Under the pieces are notes generated by a model that searched no databases, was not told the origin of the DNA, and saw nothing but the letters and a program-made list of their open reading frames with translations. From Nocardioides pantholopis (GTDB lineage Bacteria > Actinomycetota > Actinomycetes > Propionibacteriales > Nocardioidaceae), in contig NZ_CP033324.1 of assembly GCF_003710085.1 (NCBI RefSeq), positions 1,931,501 to 1,995,500 on the forward strand: DNA of 64,000 nt. The letters are read 5' to 3'. Position numbers and translations under genes: made by a program. Positions 40,222 to 48,625 of the stretch are shown here, in pieces; the stretch's first letter is position 1; every line of letters begins with the position of its first letter.

Positions 40222-42804
40222 TCAGGAGCCGGGGTCGTGCGGGCCGAGCTCGGGGGTCTCGGGCTGCGGCTCGGGCTCCGGGGGCGTCTCGTGGTCGATG
40301 GCCGCGGCATCCTCGGCGAGCACGATCGGCTCCGGCACCCCGGCGGTGATCCGGGTCCCGTCGGCGCGCCGGCCGCCGGTCTGCGGGCGGTCGCCGAGCA
40401 GGCCGTCGATGCGCGGCCCCTGGCCCTCCAGCGGGACCCGGACCGGGCTGTCGAGGGTGACCGAGTAGCGCTCGCCGCGCACCCGGACCCGCACCTCCGG
40501 CTCGTTCGCCTCGGTGACCGTGAACGTGATCGACTCCTGGTCCAGCTCGACCCGCATCCGGGACCCGCGCCAGGCCAGGGAGAAGCGGATGGCGCCCCAC
40601 CCGTCGGGCAGGCGCGGGTCGAAGCGCAGCCGGCCGTTGCGGTCGCCCAGGCCGGCGAACCCGAAGACCAGGGCGCTCCAGACGCCGCCGGCCGAGGCGA
40701 TGTGCAGGCCGTCGACGGTGTTGCCGTGCAGGTCCCCGAGGTCGACGTAGAGGGCGTCGTGGAAGTAGTCCATGGCGACCTCGTGGTAGCCGACCTCCGC
40801 CGCCACGATCGACTGCACCACCGCGGAGAGCGTGGAGTCACCGGTCGTGATCGGGTCGTAGTACTCGAAGTTGGCCCGTTTCTGGTCCAGCGAGAACCGG
40901 TCGCCCTGCAGGAACATCGCCAGCACCACGTCGGCCTGCTTGAGCACCTGGAACCGGTAGATCACCAGCGGGTGGTAGTGCAGCATCAGCGGACGCAGCT
41001 CCTGGGGGGTCCGGGAGAGGTCCCAGACCTCCCGGTCCAGGAAGAAGTCGTCCTGGGGGTGGATGCCCAGTCCCGCGTCGAACGGGATCGCCATCCCGGC
41101 CGCGCAGCGGCGCCACTGCTCGACCTCCTCGGGGTGCAGGTCGACCCGGCTCACCAGCCGTTCGTACGCCTCCGGGTAGCGCTCCCGGATGCGCTCCACG
41201 ACGAGGGCCGCCCGCTCGAGGTTGTAGCGGGCCATCACGTTCGTGAACAGGTTGTTGTTGACGACAGTCGTGTACTCGTCGGGCCCGGTGACCCCGTGGA
41301 TGTGGAAGGACGGCGTGCCGTTGCTGCGCCAGAAGCCCAGCTCGGCCCACATCCGCGCGGTCTCGACCAGCAGGTCGGCCCCGTCGCGCAGCATGAAGCC
41401 CAGGTCGTTCGTCGCCCCGACGTACTGGACCAGCGCGTAGGCGATGTCGGCGTTGATGTGCATCTGGGCGCTGCCCGCCGCGTAGTACGCCGAGGCCTCC
41501 TCGCCGTTGATCGTGCGCCACGGGAAGAGCGCCCCGGTCTGGGCCATCTCGCGGGCCCGGGTGCGGGCCGCCGGCAGCATCCGGGTCCGGAAGTGCATCA
41601 GGTTGCGGGCCACGTTGGGCTGGGTGTAGGTCAGGAACGGCGCCACGTAGATCTCGGAGTCCCAGAAGTAGTGGCCCTCGTAGCCCGACCCGGTGACCCC
41701 CTTGGCCGGCACGCCCTGGCGGTCCGCCCGCGCGCTGGCCTGGGCCAGCGAGAACAGGTTGAAGCGGATCGCCTGCTGGATCCCGGCGCCGGCGTCGACC
41801 TCGACGTCGCTGGTGGCCCAGAACCGGTCGTACCACTCCCGCTGCTCGGCACGGTAGTGCTCCGGCGTGTGCCGCCGGGCCCGGTCCAGGGTCCGGTCGC
41901 AGCGGTCGGCGAGCTCGCGGACCGGGACCCCGCGCGAGGTGTGGTAGGCCACCATCTTGTCCAGCCGCACCGTCCGGCCCTGCCCGGCCTCGACGCGGAG
42001 GATCAGCTTGGCCTGGTCCTCGTCGCCGCGCACGACCGTCTCGACCTCGTCGGCGGTGTCGATGCGGTGGTCGGCGGCGACGGCGATCGTCATCTGCGAC
42101 CGGGCGCACTGGTAGCCCAGCAGCATCCGGTCGTCGCGGACGTAGGAGAGCCGGGGGAGCAGCACCCGTTCGTCGAACATCGCCGCCTTGCGCGGGTCGG
42201 TTCCCTCGCCCATCGCGGCGTGCGGCACGTGGTACTCGTCCTCGCCGTCCTGCCGGTTCAGCAGCTGCGAGGAGATGACGATCGGCACGTCGGCGTCCAA
42301 CGGGGTCACCTCGAGGCTGAGCACCGCGAGGTGACGCTGGGCCATCGAGACCATCCGGCTGGACTCGACCAGCACCCGGTTGCCCGACGGCGTGCGCCAC
42401 ACCAGGCGGCGGCGCAGCACGCCGTCGCGGAAGTCCAGGCTGCGCTCGTAGTCCTCGAGGTCGGCGGAGCCGAGGATCAGCGGCTCGTCGTCGACGTAGA
42501 GCTTCATCAGCTTGGAGTCCGGGGCGTTGACGATGGTCTGGCCGGTGCGGGCGAACCCGAAGGCCGCCTCGGCGTGCCGGATCGGCCAGGTCTCGTGGAA
42601 GCCGTTGATGAAGGTGCCGTGCGCGTAGGCGTTGCGGCCCTCCTCGGGATTGCCGCGGAAGCCGAGGTAGCCGTTGCCGACGCTGAAGAGCGTCTCGGTC
42701 GTGCCGAGGTCCTCGGGGTCGTAGGAGGTCTCGACGAGCCGCCACGGGTCGATGGGGAAGCGGCCGCTGTTCAGCGGGCGGCGCAGGTGGGTGCGGCGGT
42801 TCAC
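40222..42804 (-). CDS. Glycoside hydrolase family 65 disaccharide phosphorylase
   Basis: An 860-aa GH65 protein (maltose/trehalose/kojibiose phosphorylase family). N-terminal beta-sandwich (about 1-280), (alpha/alpha)6 barrel with the catalytic acid Glu510 in GVTGPDEYTTVV, and C-terminal sheets. A Pro/Glu-rich tail of about 30 residues is extra. GTG 42804 follows GGGAGG with 5 nt. The start overlaps the stop of a beta-phosphoglucomutase-like HAD gene by 4 bp. Together they would phosphorolyse an alpha-disaccharide and isomerise beta-glucose 1-phosphate to glucose 6-phosphate. Which disaccharide is used cannot be read from sequence. Confidence 0.92.
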   Translation of the reverse strand: MNRRTHLRRPLNSGRFPIDPWRLVETSYDPEDLGTTETLFSVGNGYLGFRGNPEEGRNAYAHGTFINGFHETWPIRHAEAAFGFARTGQTIVNAPDSKLMKLYVDDEPLILGSADLEDYERSLDFRDGVLRRRLVWRTPSGNRVLVESSRMVSMAQRHLAVLSLEVTPLDADVPIVISSQLLNRQDGEDEYHVPHAAMGEGTDPRKAAMFDERVLLPRLSYVRDDRMLLGYQCARSQMTIAVAADHRIDTADEVETVVRGDEDQAKLILRVEAGQGRTVRLDKMVAYHTSRGVPVRELADRCDRTLDRARRHTPEHYRAEQREWYDRFWATSDVEVDAGAGIQQAIRFNLFSLAQASARADRQGVPAKGVTGSGYEGHYFWDSEIYVAPFLTYTQPNVARNLMHFRTRMLPAARTRAREMAQTGALFPWRTINGEEASAYYAAGSAQMHINADIAYALVQYVGATNDLGFMLRDGADLLVETARMWAELGFWRSNGTPSFHIHGVTGPDEYTTVVNNNLFTNVMARYNLERAALVVERIRERYPEAYERLVSRVDLHPEEVEQWRRCAAGMAIPFDAGLGIHPQDDFFLDREVWDLSRTPQELRPLMLHYHPLVIYRFQVLKQADVVLAMFLQGDRFSLDQKRANFEYYDPITTGDSTLSAVVQSIVAAEVGYHEVAMDYFHDALYVDLGDLHGNTVDGLHIASAGGVWSALVFGFAGLGDRNGRLRFDPRLPDGWGAIRFSLAWRGSRMRVELDQESITFTVTEANEPEVRVRVRGERYSVTLDSPVRVPLEGQGPRIDGLLGDRPQTGGRRADGTRITAGVPEPIVLAEDAAAIDHETPPEPEPQPETPELGPHDPGS

Positions 42805-43568
42805 GACGACCTCCCGGGCACCAGCTCGGCCAGGTCGGCGACGACGACGCCGGCACCGGCCTCGCGCAGCACCTCGACACCGGCGCCCCGGTCCACGCCG
42901 ATCACCAGGCCGAAGCCGCCAGCGGCGCCGGCCCGGACCCCGGAGACCGCGTCCTCGAGGACCACGCTCTTGGGGGCGCTCGCACCGAGAGCCTGCGCGG
43001 CGTGGGTGAAGGTGTCCGGCGCCGGCTTGCCCGGCAGTCCGAGCTCCCCGGCCACCCGGCCGTCGACGACCGTCGCGAACCGGTCGGCGAGCCCCGCGGC
43101 GCGCAGCACCGCCGGGGCGTTGGCCGAGGACGAGACGACGGCCAGCGGCATCCCCAGGCTCCGCAGGTGGTCCAGGAGCAGCACCGAGCCCGGGAACGCC
43201 GTGACGCCGTCCCGCTCGAGGACGGCGTTGAAGGCCTCGTTCTTGCGGTTGCCCAGGCCCCGGACGGTGGTCTCCTCGGCCGGGTCGTCGCTGCTTCCCT
43301 CGGGCAGCACGATGCCGCGGGAGGCGAGGAAGTCGCGGACCCCGTCGTAGCGCGGCTTGCCGTCCACGTGGGCGAAGTAGTCGGCGTCGGTGTACGGCGT
43401 CAGGTCGGCCGTCGGCGCCAGCACCGGCGCGTCGTGGGTCAGGAACGCGTTGAACATCTCCGCCCACGCCCGCATGTGGACCTCCGCGGTCGGCGTCACG
43501 ACGCCGTCGAGGTCGAAGAGGGCGGCACGGTAGGCGGTCCAGTCCACCAGGTCAGCTCCGGTCTGCAT
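42801..43568 (-). CDS. Beta-phosphoglucomutase-like HAD hydrolase
   Basis: A 255-aa HAD-superfamily enzyme. Motif I is FDLDGVVTPTAEVHMRAW, motif II VVSSSANAPAVL, the Lys is in LPGKPAPDTF, and motif IV VVLEDAVSGVRAGAAGG. The DxDxV/T pattern and cap size match beta-phosphoglucomutase and trehalose-6-phosphate phosphatase-like HADs. Overlap with GH65 and operon position support the mutase. ATG 43568 lies 6 nt after TAGCCT on the minus strand (predicted leaderless). It is divergent from a lipoprotein gene. Confidence 0.88.
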   Translation of the reverse strand: MQTGADLVDWTAYRAALFDLDGVVTPTAEVHMRAWAEMFNAFLTHDAPVLAPTADLTPYTDADYFAHVDGKPRYDGVRDFLASRGIVLPEGSSDDPAEETTVRGLGNRKNEAFNAVLERDGVTAFPGSVLLLDHLRSLGMPLAVVSSSANAPAVLRAAGLADRFATVVDGRVAGELGLPGKPAPDTFTHAAQALGASAPKSVVLEDAVSGVRAGAAGGFGLVIGVDRGAGVEVLREAGAGVVVADLAELVPGRSS

Positions 43569-43574
43569 TCCACG

Positions 43575-43580
43575 AGGCTA
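43575..43580 (-). promoter_or_regulatory. Leaderless-type -10 element (TAGCCT) for the HAD/GH65 operon
   Basis: On the minus strand TAGCCT is followed by CGTGGA and ATG 43568. The site lies in the 29-bp gap before the divergent lipoprotein gene (43598), so the two promoters must overlap. Confidence 0.6.
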
Positions 43581-43597
43581 GGGGTCGGACAGGCTTT

Positions 43598-44476
43598 ATG
43601 GTGGATCCCGTGCCGGGCCGTCGCCGAGCCGTCGTCGCCGGGGCGCTGCTCGGCGTGAGCATCGCCACGGGACTCACGGCTGCCGGCTGCGCCGACGAGG
43701 GCGCTGGCACCGGCCCGGACCAGACAGCTCTCCCCGACGGGCTCACCGCCTTCGTCGACCAGTCCCGGGTGCAGCGCCAGGGCCGGACGGTCTTCGTCCG
43801 GCTGATCAACGACACCGGGCAGCGGGTCACGGTGACGCAGGCGGTCGTGGGCTCGCCGCGGTTCCCCGAGCGCACCTGGACGGGGGAGAAGTCCTTCGTG
43901 AACGAGGCCGACCTGGAGTTCGAGCTGCCGCCCGGGCGCTGCGGCCGGGGTTCGGACGCGACGGTGCGGCTGACGTACCGCCTCGACGACGGGCCCGAGC
44001 GGGTCTCCACCACCACCGCGCGCGACCGGTACGGCGCGATCGGCCTGTTCCTGGCCCGCGACTGCGCCGAGGCCACCCTGGCCGAGGCGGCCGACGTCGA
44101 GGTCGGCGAGCCGTCGGTGACCGGACGGGGGCGGGGCGCGGTCTTCGAGCTGCCGGTCCGCTTCGTGCCTACCGGCGAGCGCGCGGACGTGGCGTTCGCC
44201 GGGTTCGAGGACACCGTGCTGTTCCGCAACGCCCCCCGGTCACCGACGGCCGGCGGAGAGCCGGTGCCGGTGACGGGGGAGCCGGTGCGGGTGGTGCTTC
44301 GGCTGGTGCCGGCCCGGTGCGACCCGCACGCGCTGGCCGAGGACAAGGTCGGCACGCTGGTCGGGGTCCGGGTCGACGCCCCCGAGCTGCCGCCGGGCTC
44401 GTCGTACTACCTGCCCCTCGGGGAGCCGGACCGGTCCGCGCTGCGCGGGTTCTTCGCCGTGCACTGCGGCCTGTGA
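43598..44476 (+). CDS. Lipoprotein of unknown function
   Basis: A 292-aa predicted lipoprotein with a signal peptide and lipobox TAAGC at about residues 27-31 (VSIATGLTAAGC). The mature part is beta-rich with two repeated modules (FVRLINDTGQRVTVTQAVVG, then a similar layout from about 160), and five Cys. The start is ATG 43598 or GTG 43601; no Shine-Dalgarno is visible, and the 29-bp gap leaves little room for a leader. It does not match a family I know. Its neighbours offer no functional link. Confidence 0.75.
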   Translation: MVDPVPGRRRAVVAGALLGVSIATGLTAAGCADEGAGTGPDQTALPDGLTAFVDQSRVQRQGRTVFVRLINDTGQRVTVTQAVVGSPRFPERTWTGEKSFVNEADLEFELPPGRCGRGSDATVRLTYRLDDGPERVSTTTARDRYGAIGLFLARDCAEATLAEAADVEVGEPSVTGRGRGAVFELPVRFVPTGERADVAFAGFEDTVLFRNAPRSPTAGGEPVPVTGEPVRVVLRLVPARCDPHALAEDKVGTLVGVRVDAPELPPGSSYYLPLGEPDRSALRGFFAVHCGL

Positions 44477-44489
44477 GGAGCCGGCCGGG

Positions 44490-44654
44490 TCAGTGGCCCT
44501 GCGGAGGCCGGCCGCCCCCGCCGCGGCGGGACCGGACCTGCGACTGCACCCGGTCCACCGCGCTCTTGATGCGCTGCTGGTTCTGCGGCTTGCGCGACTC
44601 GTCATAGACCTTCTTGACGATCCCGAGCGTGGCTGCCTTCTTGAAGATTCCCAT
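44490..44654 (-). CDS. 54-aa basic conserved small protein
   Basis: A 54-aa protein, MGIFKKAATLGIVKKVYDES then a Lys/Gln/Arg-rich helix and a Gly-rich tail. I recall similar short proteins in other actinobacteria, which supports it being real. It would be a soluble helical or membrane-peripheral protein. It ends 13 bp from the convergent lipoprotein gene. No Shine-Dalgarno is clear before ATG 44654. Function unknown. Confidence 0.6.
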   Translation of the reverse strand: MGIFKKAATLGIVKKVYDESRKPQNQQRIKSAVDRVQSQVRSRRGGGGRPPQGH

Positions 44655-44793
44655 GCCCGCGCCGGTACCCAGCCGGCGGCCGGACGCACCCCCGACGTTT
44701 CGGGCGGGCCGCCCGGGGGGCAGGGTGGCCGTGACGCGAGCGTGCGCACAGACCGGTGGGCAGGCGGACGCGTCGCTACGAGAGGGAACACAC

Positions 44794-45246
44794 GTGAAGA
44801 GAATCGGGACGTTGGCCGCGACTGCTGTACTCGGCGCCACCTTGCTGACCGGTTGCGGCGGCGGCACCGACGCCTACTGCGACAGCCTCGACGACGCCCA
44901 GGGCAAGTTCTCGGCGCTCAACGACGCCGACGCCTCGGCGCTCGAGGACTTCAAGAACGCCGCCGAGGACCTCGAGGGCGACGCGCCGGACGAGGTCAAG
45001 GACGACTGGGGCGTGATCAACTCCGCCTACGACGACCTCGAGAAGAGCCTGGACGAGGCCGGCCTGACCTTCACCGACCTGGAGAAGATCAGCGAGGGCG
45101 AGATGCCCGAGGACCTCGACGAGGAGGCGCTGACCAAGCTCGGCGAGAGCATGAACGACTTCGGTGGCGACGACCTGGAGAAGGCCGGCGAGGACATCTC
45201 CAAGCACGCCAAGGACGAGTGCGACATCGACCTCGACGCGAGCTGA
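44794..45246 (+). CDS. Small acidic lipoprotein
   Basis: A 150-aa lipoprotein with signal peptide VKRIGTLAATAVLGATLLTG and lipobox LTGC (Cys21). The mature protein is acidic and helical (FKNAAEDLEGDAPDEVKDD), with two further Cys (YCDSL and ECDID) that may form a disulfide. Such short acidic lipoproteins are common in Nocardioides-like genomes. GTG 44794 follows GAGAGGGAA. A strong terminator hairpin sits 8 bp after the stop. Function unknown. Confidence 0.82.
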   Translation: MKRIGTLAATAVLGATLLTGCGGGTDAYCDSLDDAQGKFSALNDADASALEDFKNAAEDLEGDAPDEVKDDWGVINSAYDDLEKSLDEAGLTFTDLEKISEGEMPEDLDEEALTKLGESMNDFGGDDLEKAGEDISKHAKDECDIDLDAS

Positions 45247-45254
45247 GCAACCCT

Positions 45255-45290
45255 CGATCCCCGTCCCGGACTCGACCGGGACGGGGATCG
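45255..45290 (+). terminator. 15-bp perfect hairpin terminator
   Basis: Arms CGATCCCCGTCCCGG (45255-45269) and CCGGGACGGGGATCG (45276-45290) with the loop ACTCGA directly follow the small lipoprotein gene. No U-tract follows, as usual in this genome. A -10 of the next gene lies 12 bp beyond. Confidence 0.92.
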
Positions 45291-45301
45291 TGCCGTCCGG
45301 C

Positions 45302-45307
45302 TACACT
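45302..45307 (+). promoter_or_regulatory. -10 element (TACACT) for the CNNM operon
   Basis: TACACT fits TANNNT and lies between the lipoprotein terminator and the CNNM-type gene at 45402, giving a leader of about 88 nt. The expected -35 position overlaps the terminator stem and shows no TTGAC. Confidence 0.45.
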
Positions 45308-45401
45308 GGCTGGGCCCGTCGGCCCCCACCTGAACAGGATCCTTCCGAGCACCCATGGACGGCTCTCAAAGTAGCCCGCTCTCCCCGCCGGGAGAGCCCG
45401 C

Positions 45402-46901
45402 ATGATCACGTCACTCCTCCTGCTCGCCCTCGCGCTCCTGCTGGTCCTCGCCTGCGGTGTCTTCGTGGCCGCCGAGTTCGCGTTGGTGACCGTCGACCGC
45501 AACAAGGTGGAGCAGGCCGCGGAGGCCGGCGACCCCGGCGCCCAGGGCGTCCGGGTGGCGCTGCGCCAGCTCTCGACCCAGCTCTCCGGCGCCCAGATCG
45601 GGATCACGGTGACGAACCTCGGCATCGGGTTCCTGGCCGAGCCCGCGATCGCGGGCCTGATCCGAGACCCGCTGAGCGCGCTCGGCACTCCCGACTCTGC
45701 CGTCAGTCCGATCGCGGTGGCCCTGGGCCTGGTGATCAGCACGGTGCTGACGATGCTCTTCGGTGAGCTGGTGCCCAAGAACCTCGCGATCGCGCTGCCG
45801 CTGCGGACGGCCCGAGCGACCCAGCGCACCATGCGGCTGTTCACCGCCGTGAACAAGATCCCGATCCGGATCCTCAACGGCGCCGCCAACGCGCTGGTGC
45901 GCCGCCTCGGCATCGAGCCGCAGGAGGAGCTCCGCTCGGCCCGCAGCTCCCAGGAGCTGACCTCGCTGATCCAGCGCTCGGCCGACGAGGGCACGCTGGA
46001 CATGGAGACCGCGGAGCTGATGGAGCGCTCGGTGGAGTTCGGCACCCGCACCGCGGGGGAGATCATGACCCCGCGGGTGCGCACCCGCAGCCTCGAGGCG
46101 ACCGAGCGCGCCAGCGCCGTCATCGACCTGGCCCGCCAGACCGGCCACTCCCGCTTCCCGGTCCTCGACGCCGACAACGTCGTCGTCGGCACCGTGCACG
46201 TCAAGGCCGCCGTCGCGCTGCCGCTGCACGAGCGCGCCACCACCCGGGTCAAGCACCTGATGGTCAAGCCGACAGTCGTGCCGGACTCGCTGCGCCTGGA
46301 CCCGCTGCTCTCGCTGCTGCGCGCCGACGGGTTCCAGATGGCAGTCGTCCTCGACGAGTACGGCGGGCACGCGGGGATCGTGACGCTCGAGGACGTCATC
46401 GAGGAGATCGTCGGGGACATCTCCGACGAGCACGACCGGACCGGCTCCCGGGCCCGGCACCGCCGTGACGGCACCTGGGTGCTGTCCGGGCTGCTGCGTC
46501 CCGACGAGGTCGAGGACCTCACCGGCGTCGAGCTGCCCGACCACGAGGACTACGACACCGTCGCCGGGCTGGTGCTCAAGGTGCTCGGCCGGGTCCCGGT
46601 GCGCGGCGACGTCGCCGAGGTGGCCGTTCCCGACCACGGCGACACCGACCAGGCCCGCCAGCACCTGGTCGCGCTGACCGTCGAGCACATGGACGGCCTG
46701 CGCATCGACCGGCTCTCCCTGCGGGTCCTGCAGCCGGACGCCGACCAGCCGGACGACCAGCCCCCGGCAGACGAGAGGACCCGTCGCATCGACGCCCGCC
46801 CGAGCGGCCCCGCCGGCGAAGCCGGCCGCGCTGCCCCCGACCGCACCCGGGCCGGATCCGAGCGGGCCCACGCCTCGAGCCGGCCGGAGGCGCGGTCATG
46901 A
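45402..46901 (+). CDS. CNNM/CorC-family membrane protein (hemolysin-like, CBS domains)
   Basis: A 499-aa protein: CNNM transmembrane domain (about 1-195; FVAAEFALVTVDRNKVEQAA and GITVTNLGIGFLAEPAI), tandem CBS domains (about 210-330; MTPRVRTRSLEATER, GHAGIVTLEDVIEEIVGDI), and a C-terminal CorC_HlyC transporter-associated domain. A 60-residue acidic and basic tail follows. These act in Mg2+/Co2+ homeostasis in the membrane; the name hemolysin is historical. Its stop overlaps the second CNNM gene by 4 bp (ATGA). ATG 45402 follows GGGAGAG. Confidence 0.92.
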   Translation: MITSLLLLALALLLVLACGVFVAAEFALVTVDRNKVEQAAEAGDPGAQGVRVALRQLSTQLSGAQIGITVTNLGIGFLAEPAIAGLIRDPLSALGTPDSAVSPIAVALGLVISTVLTMLFGELVPKNLAIALPLRTARATQRTMRLFTAVNKIPIRILNGAANALVRRLGIEPQEELRSARSSQELTSLIQRSADEGTLDMETAELMERSVEFGTRTAGEIMTPRVRTRSLEATERASAVIDLARQTGHSRFPVLDADNVVVGTVHVKAAVALPLHERATTRVKHLMVKPTVVPDSLRLDPLLSLLRADGFQMAVVLDEYGGHAGIVTLEDVIEEIVGDISDEHDRTGSRARHRRDGTWVLSGLLRPDEVEDLTGVELPDHEDYDTVAGLVLKVLGRVPVRGDVAEVAVPDHGDTDQARQHLVALTVEHMDGLRIDRLSLRVLQPDADQPDDQPPADERTRRIDARPSGPAGEAGRAAPDRTRAGSERAHASSRPEARS

Positions 46902-47944
46902 TCGACTACGGCTCCCTGCTCCTGCTGGTCGTGCTGCTCGCCTTCAACGCGTTCTTCGTCGGCGCCGAGTTCGCACTGGTCTCGGCGCGCCGCAGCCAGA
47001 TCGAGCCCCGCGCGCAGGCCGGCTCCCGGATCGCGCGCACCACGCTGCGGGCGATGGAGAACGTCTCGCTGATGATGGCCGGCGCCCAGCTCGGCATCAC
47101 GATCTGCTCGGTCGGCCTGGGTGCGGTCGGCGAGCCGGCCGTCGCGCACCTCCTGGAGCCCGGCATCGAGGCCCTCGGGGTGCCGCACGCCCTGCTGCAC
47201 CCGATCGCCTTCCTGGTCGCGCTGATCATCGTGGTCTCCCTGCACGTGGTGCTGGGCGAGATGGTGCCCAAGAACATCGCGATCGCTGGACCGGACCGGG
47301 CCGCCCTCGTCCTCGGCCCGCCGATGCTTGGGGTGGTCACGGTGCTCAAGCCCGTGATCGTGGCGCTGAACGCCGTCGCCAACGGCACCCTGCGCCTGCT
47401 CAAGGTCGAGCCTCGCGACGAGGTGAGCTCCAGCTTCACCCGCGAGGAGGTCGCCGCCCTCGTGGAGGAGTCGCGCGGCGAGGGGCTGCTGGAGGCCGAC
47501 GAGTACGACCGGCTGGCCGGGGCCCTGGGCTTCACCGAGAAGACCGTCGCCGCGGTGCTGATGCCGATCGAGGGCCTCACGACCGTACGCCGCGGCGCGT
47601 CGGGTGCCGACGTGGAGGCGGTCTGCGCCGCCACCGGGTTCAGCCGGTTCCCCGTCGAGTCCGACGGCGACCTGGTGGGCTACCTGCACATCAAGGACGT
47701 GCTGGAGCCCGACGAGGAGCGCCGCGAGCAGCCGGTGGAGGACAAGTGGATCCGGCCGTTCGCGCCGGTCACGCCCGACGACCTGCTGCACGACGCGCTC
47801 GAGCAGCTCCAGCGCCGCGGGGCGCACATGGCCCGGGTGGTCGACCCGCAGGGGCGGACCCTGGGTGTCGCGACCCTGGAGGACGTCATCGAGGAGCTGA
47901 TCGGCGAGATCCGTGACGCCGCGCACCTCGAGGAGCAGGTCTGA
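46898..47944 (+). CDS. CNNM/CorC-family membrane protein, second copy
   Basis: A 348-aa paralogue of the preceding gene: CNNM domain (FFVGAEFALVSARRSQIEPR, ITICSVGLGAVGEPAVAH) and CBS pair (MPIEGLTTVRRGASG, GVATLEDVIEELIGEIRD), but without the CorC_HlyC domain and tail. The two overlap by 4 bp, so a heteromeric complex is likely. It is followed after 3 bp by the CDP-alcohol phosphatidyltransferase gene. Such pairs are also found near this cluster in mycobacteria (Rv1841c/Rv1842c), though there on the other strand. Confidence 0.9.
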   Translation: MIDYGSLLLLVVLLAFNAFFVGAEFALVSARRSQIEPRAQAGSRIARTTLRAMENVSLMMAGAQLGITICSVGLGAVGEPAVAHLLEPGIEALGVPHALLHPIAFLVALIIVVSLHVVLGEMVPKNIAIAGPDRAALVLGPPMLGVVTVLKPVIVALNAVANGTLRLLKVEPRDEVSSSFTREEVAALVEESRGEGLLEADEYDRLAGALGFTEKTVAAVLMPIEGLTTVRRGASGADVEAVCAATGFSRFPVESDGDLVGYLHIKDVLEPDEERREQPVEDKWIRPFAPVTPDDLLHDALEQLQRRGAHMARVVDPQGRTLGVATLEDVIEELIGEIRDAAHLEEQV

Positions 47945-47947
47945 GCC

Positions 47948-48625
47948 GTGGCGATGCCGGCTGAGCCGGAGCGCCCGATAGGCTGGACCCGGCACCCCCG
48001 GACACAGAAGCGCAGGTACTACGTGGCGGACGACGCGACGCGCGGCAGCCGCGTGTGGACGCTGCCCAACCTGCTCAGCGCGATCCGGCTGGCCGGCGTA
48101 CCGGTGTTCCTGTGGCTGGTGCTGGGTCCCGAGGAGGACGCCTGGGCGCTGGTGCTGCTCATGGTCTCCGGCGTCACCGACTTCGCCGACGGGTGGCTCG
48201 CCCGCCGGTTGGGCCAGACCTCGACCCTGGGCCAGATCCTGGACCCGGTCGCCGACCGGCTCTACATCCTCGCGGTCGTCTTCGGCCTCGCGATGCGCGA
48301 CATCATCCCGTGGTGGCTGGCGGTGCTGCTGCCGCTGCGCGACGTGGTCCTCGCGGGGCTGGTGCCGTTCCTGCGCACCCGCGGCTACAGCGCCCTGCCG
48401 GTCCACTTCCTGGGCAAGGCCGCGACCTTCAACCTGCTCTACGCCTTCCCGCTGCTGCTCCTCGGCGATGGCGACGGGGTCGTCGCCTCGCTGGCCGAGG
48501 TGTTCGGCTGGGCCTTCGCGATCTGGGGGATCGGGCTCTACTGGTGGGCGGGTCTGCTCTACGCCTGGCAGGTCCGGACGCTGCTGCGGACCACCGCCAG
48601 GTCCACGGCGGTGCAGGATGCCTGA
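47948..48625 (+). CDS. CDP-alcohol phosphatidyltransferase (PgsA2-like)
   Basis: A 225-aa membrane enzyme of phospholipid synthesis. The family motif DG-x2-AR-x8-G-x3-D-x3-D is present as DFADGWLARRLGQTSTLGQILDPVADR (only key residues count: Asp, Gly, Ala-Arg, Gly, Asp, Asp). About six helices follow. It corresponds by position and size to M. tuberculosis PgsA2 (Rv1822). The alcohol acceptor is not clear. It starts at GTG 47948 (ATG 47954 is possible) with GAGGAG upstream. Its stop overlaps the DUF881 gene. Confidence 0.9.
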   Translation: MAMPAEPERPIGWTRHPRTQKRRYYVADDATRGSRVWTLPNLLSAIRLAGVPVFLWLVLGPEEDAWALVLLMVSGVTDFADGWLARRLGQTSTLGQILDPVADRLYILAVVFGLAMRDIIPWWLAVLLPLRDVVLAGLVPFLRTRGYSALPVHFLGKAATFNLLYAFPLLLLGDGDGVVASLAEVFGWAFAIWGIGLYWWAGLLYAWQVRTLLRTTARSTAVQDA

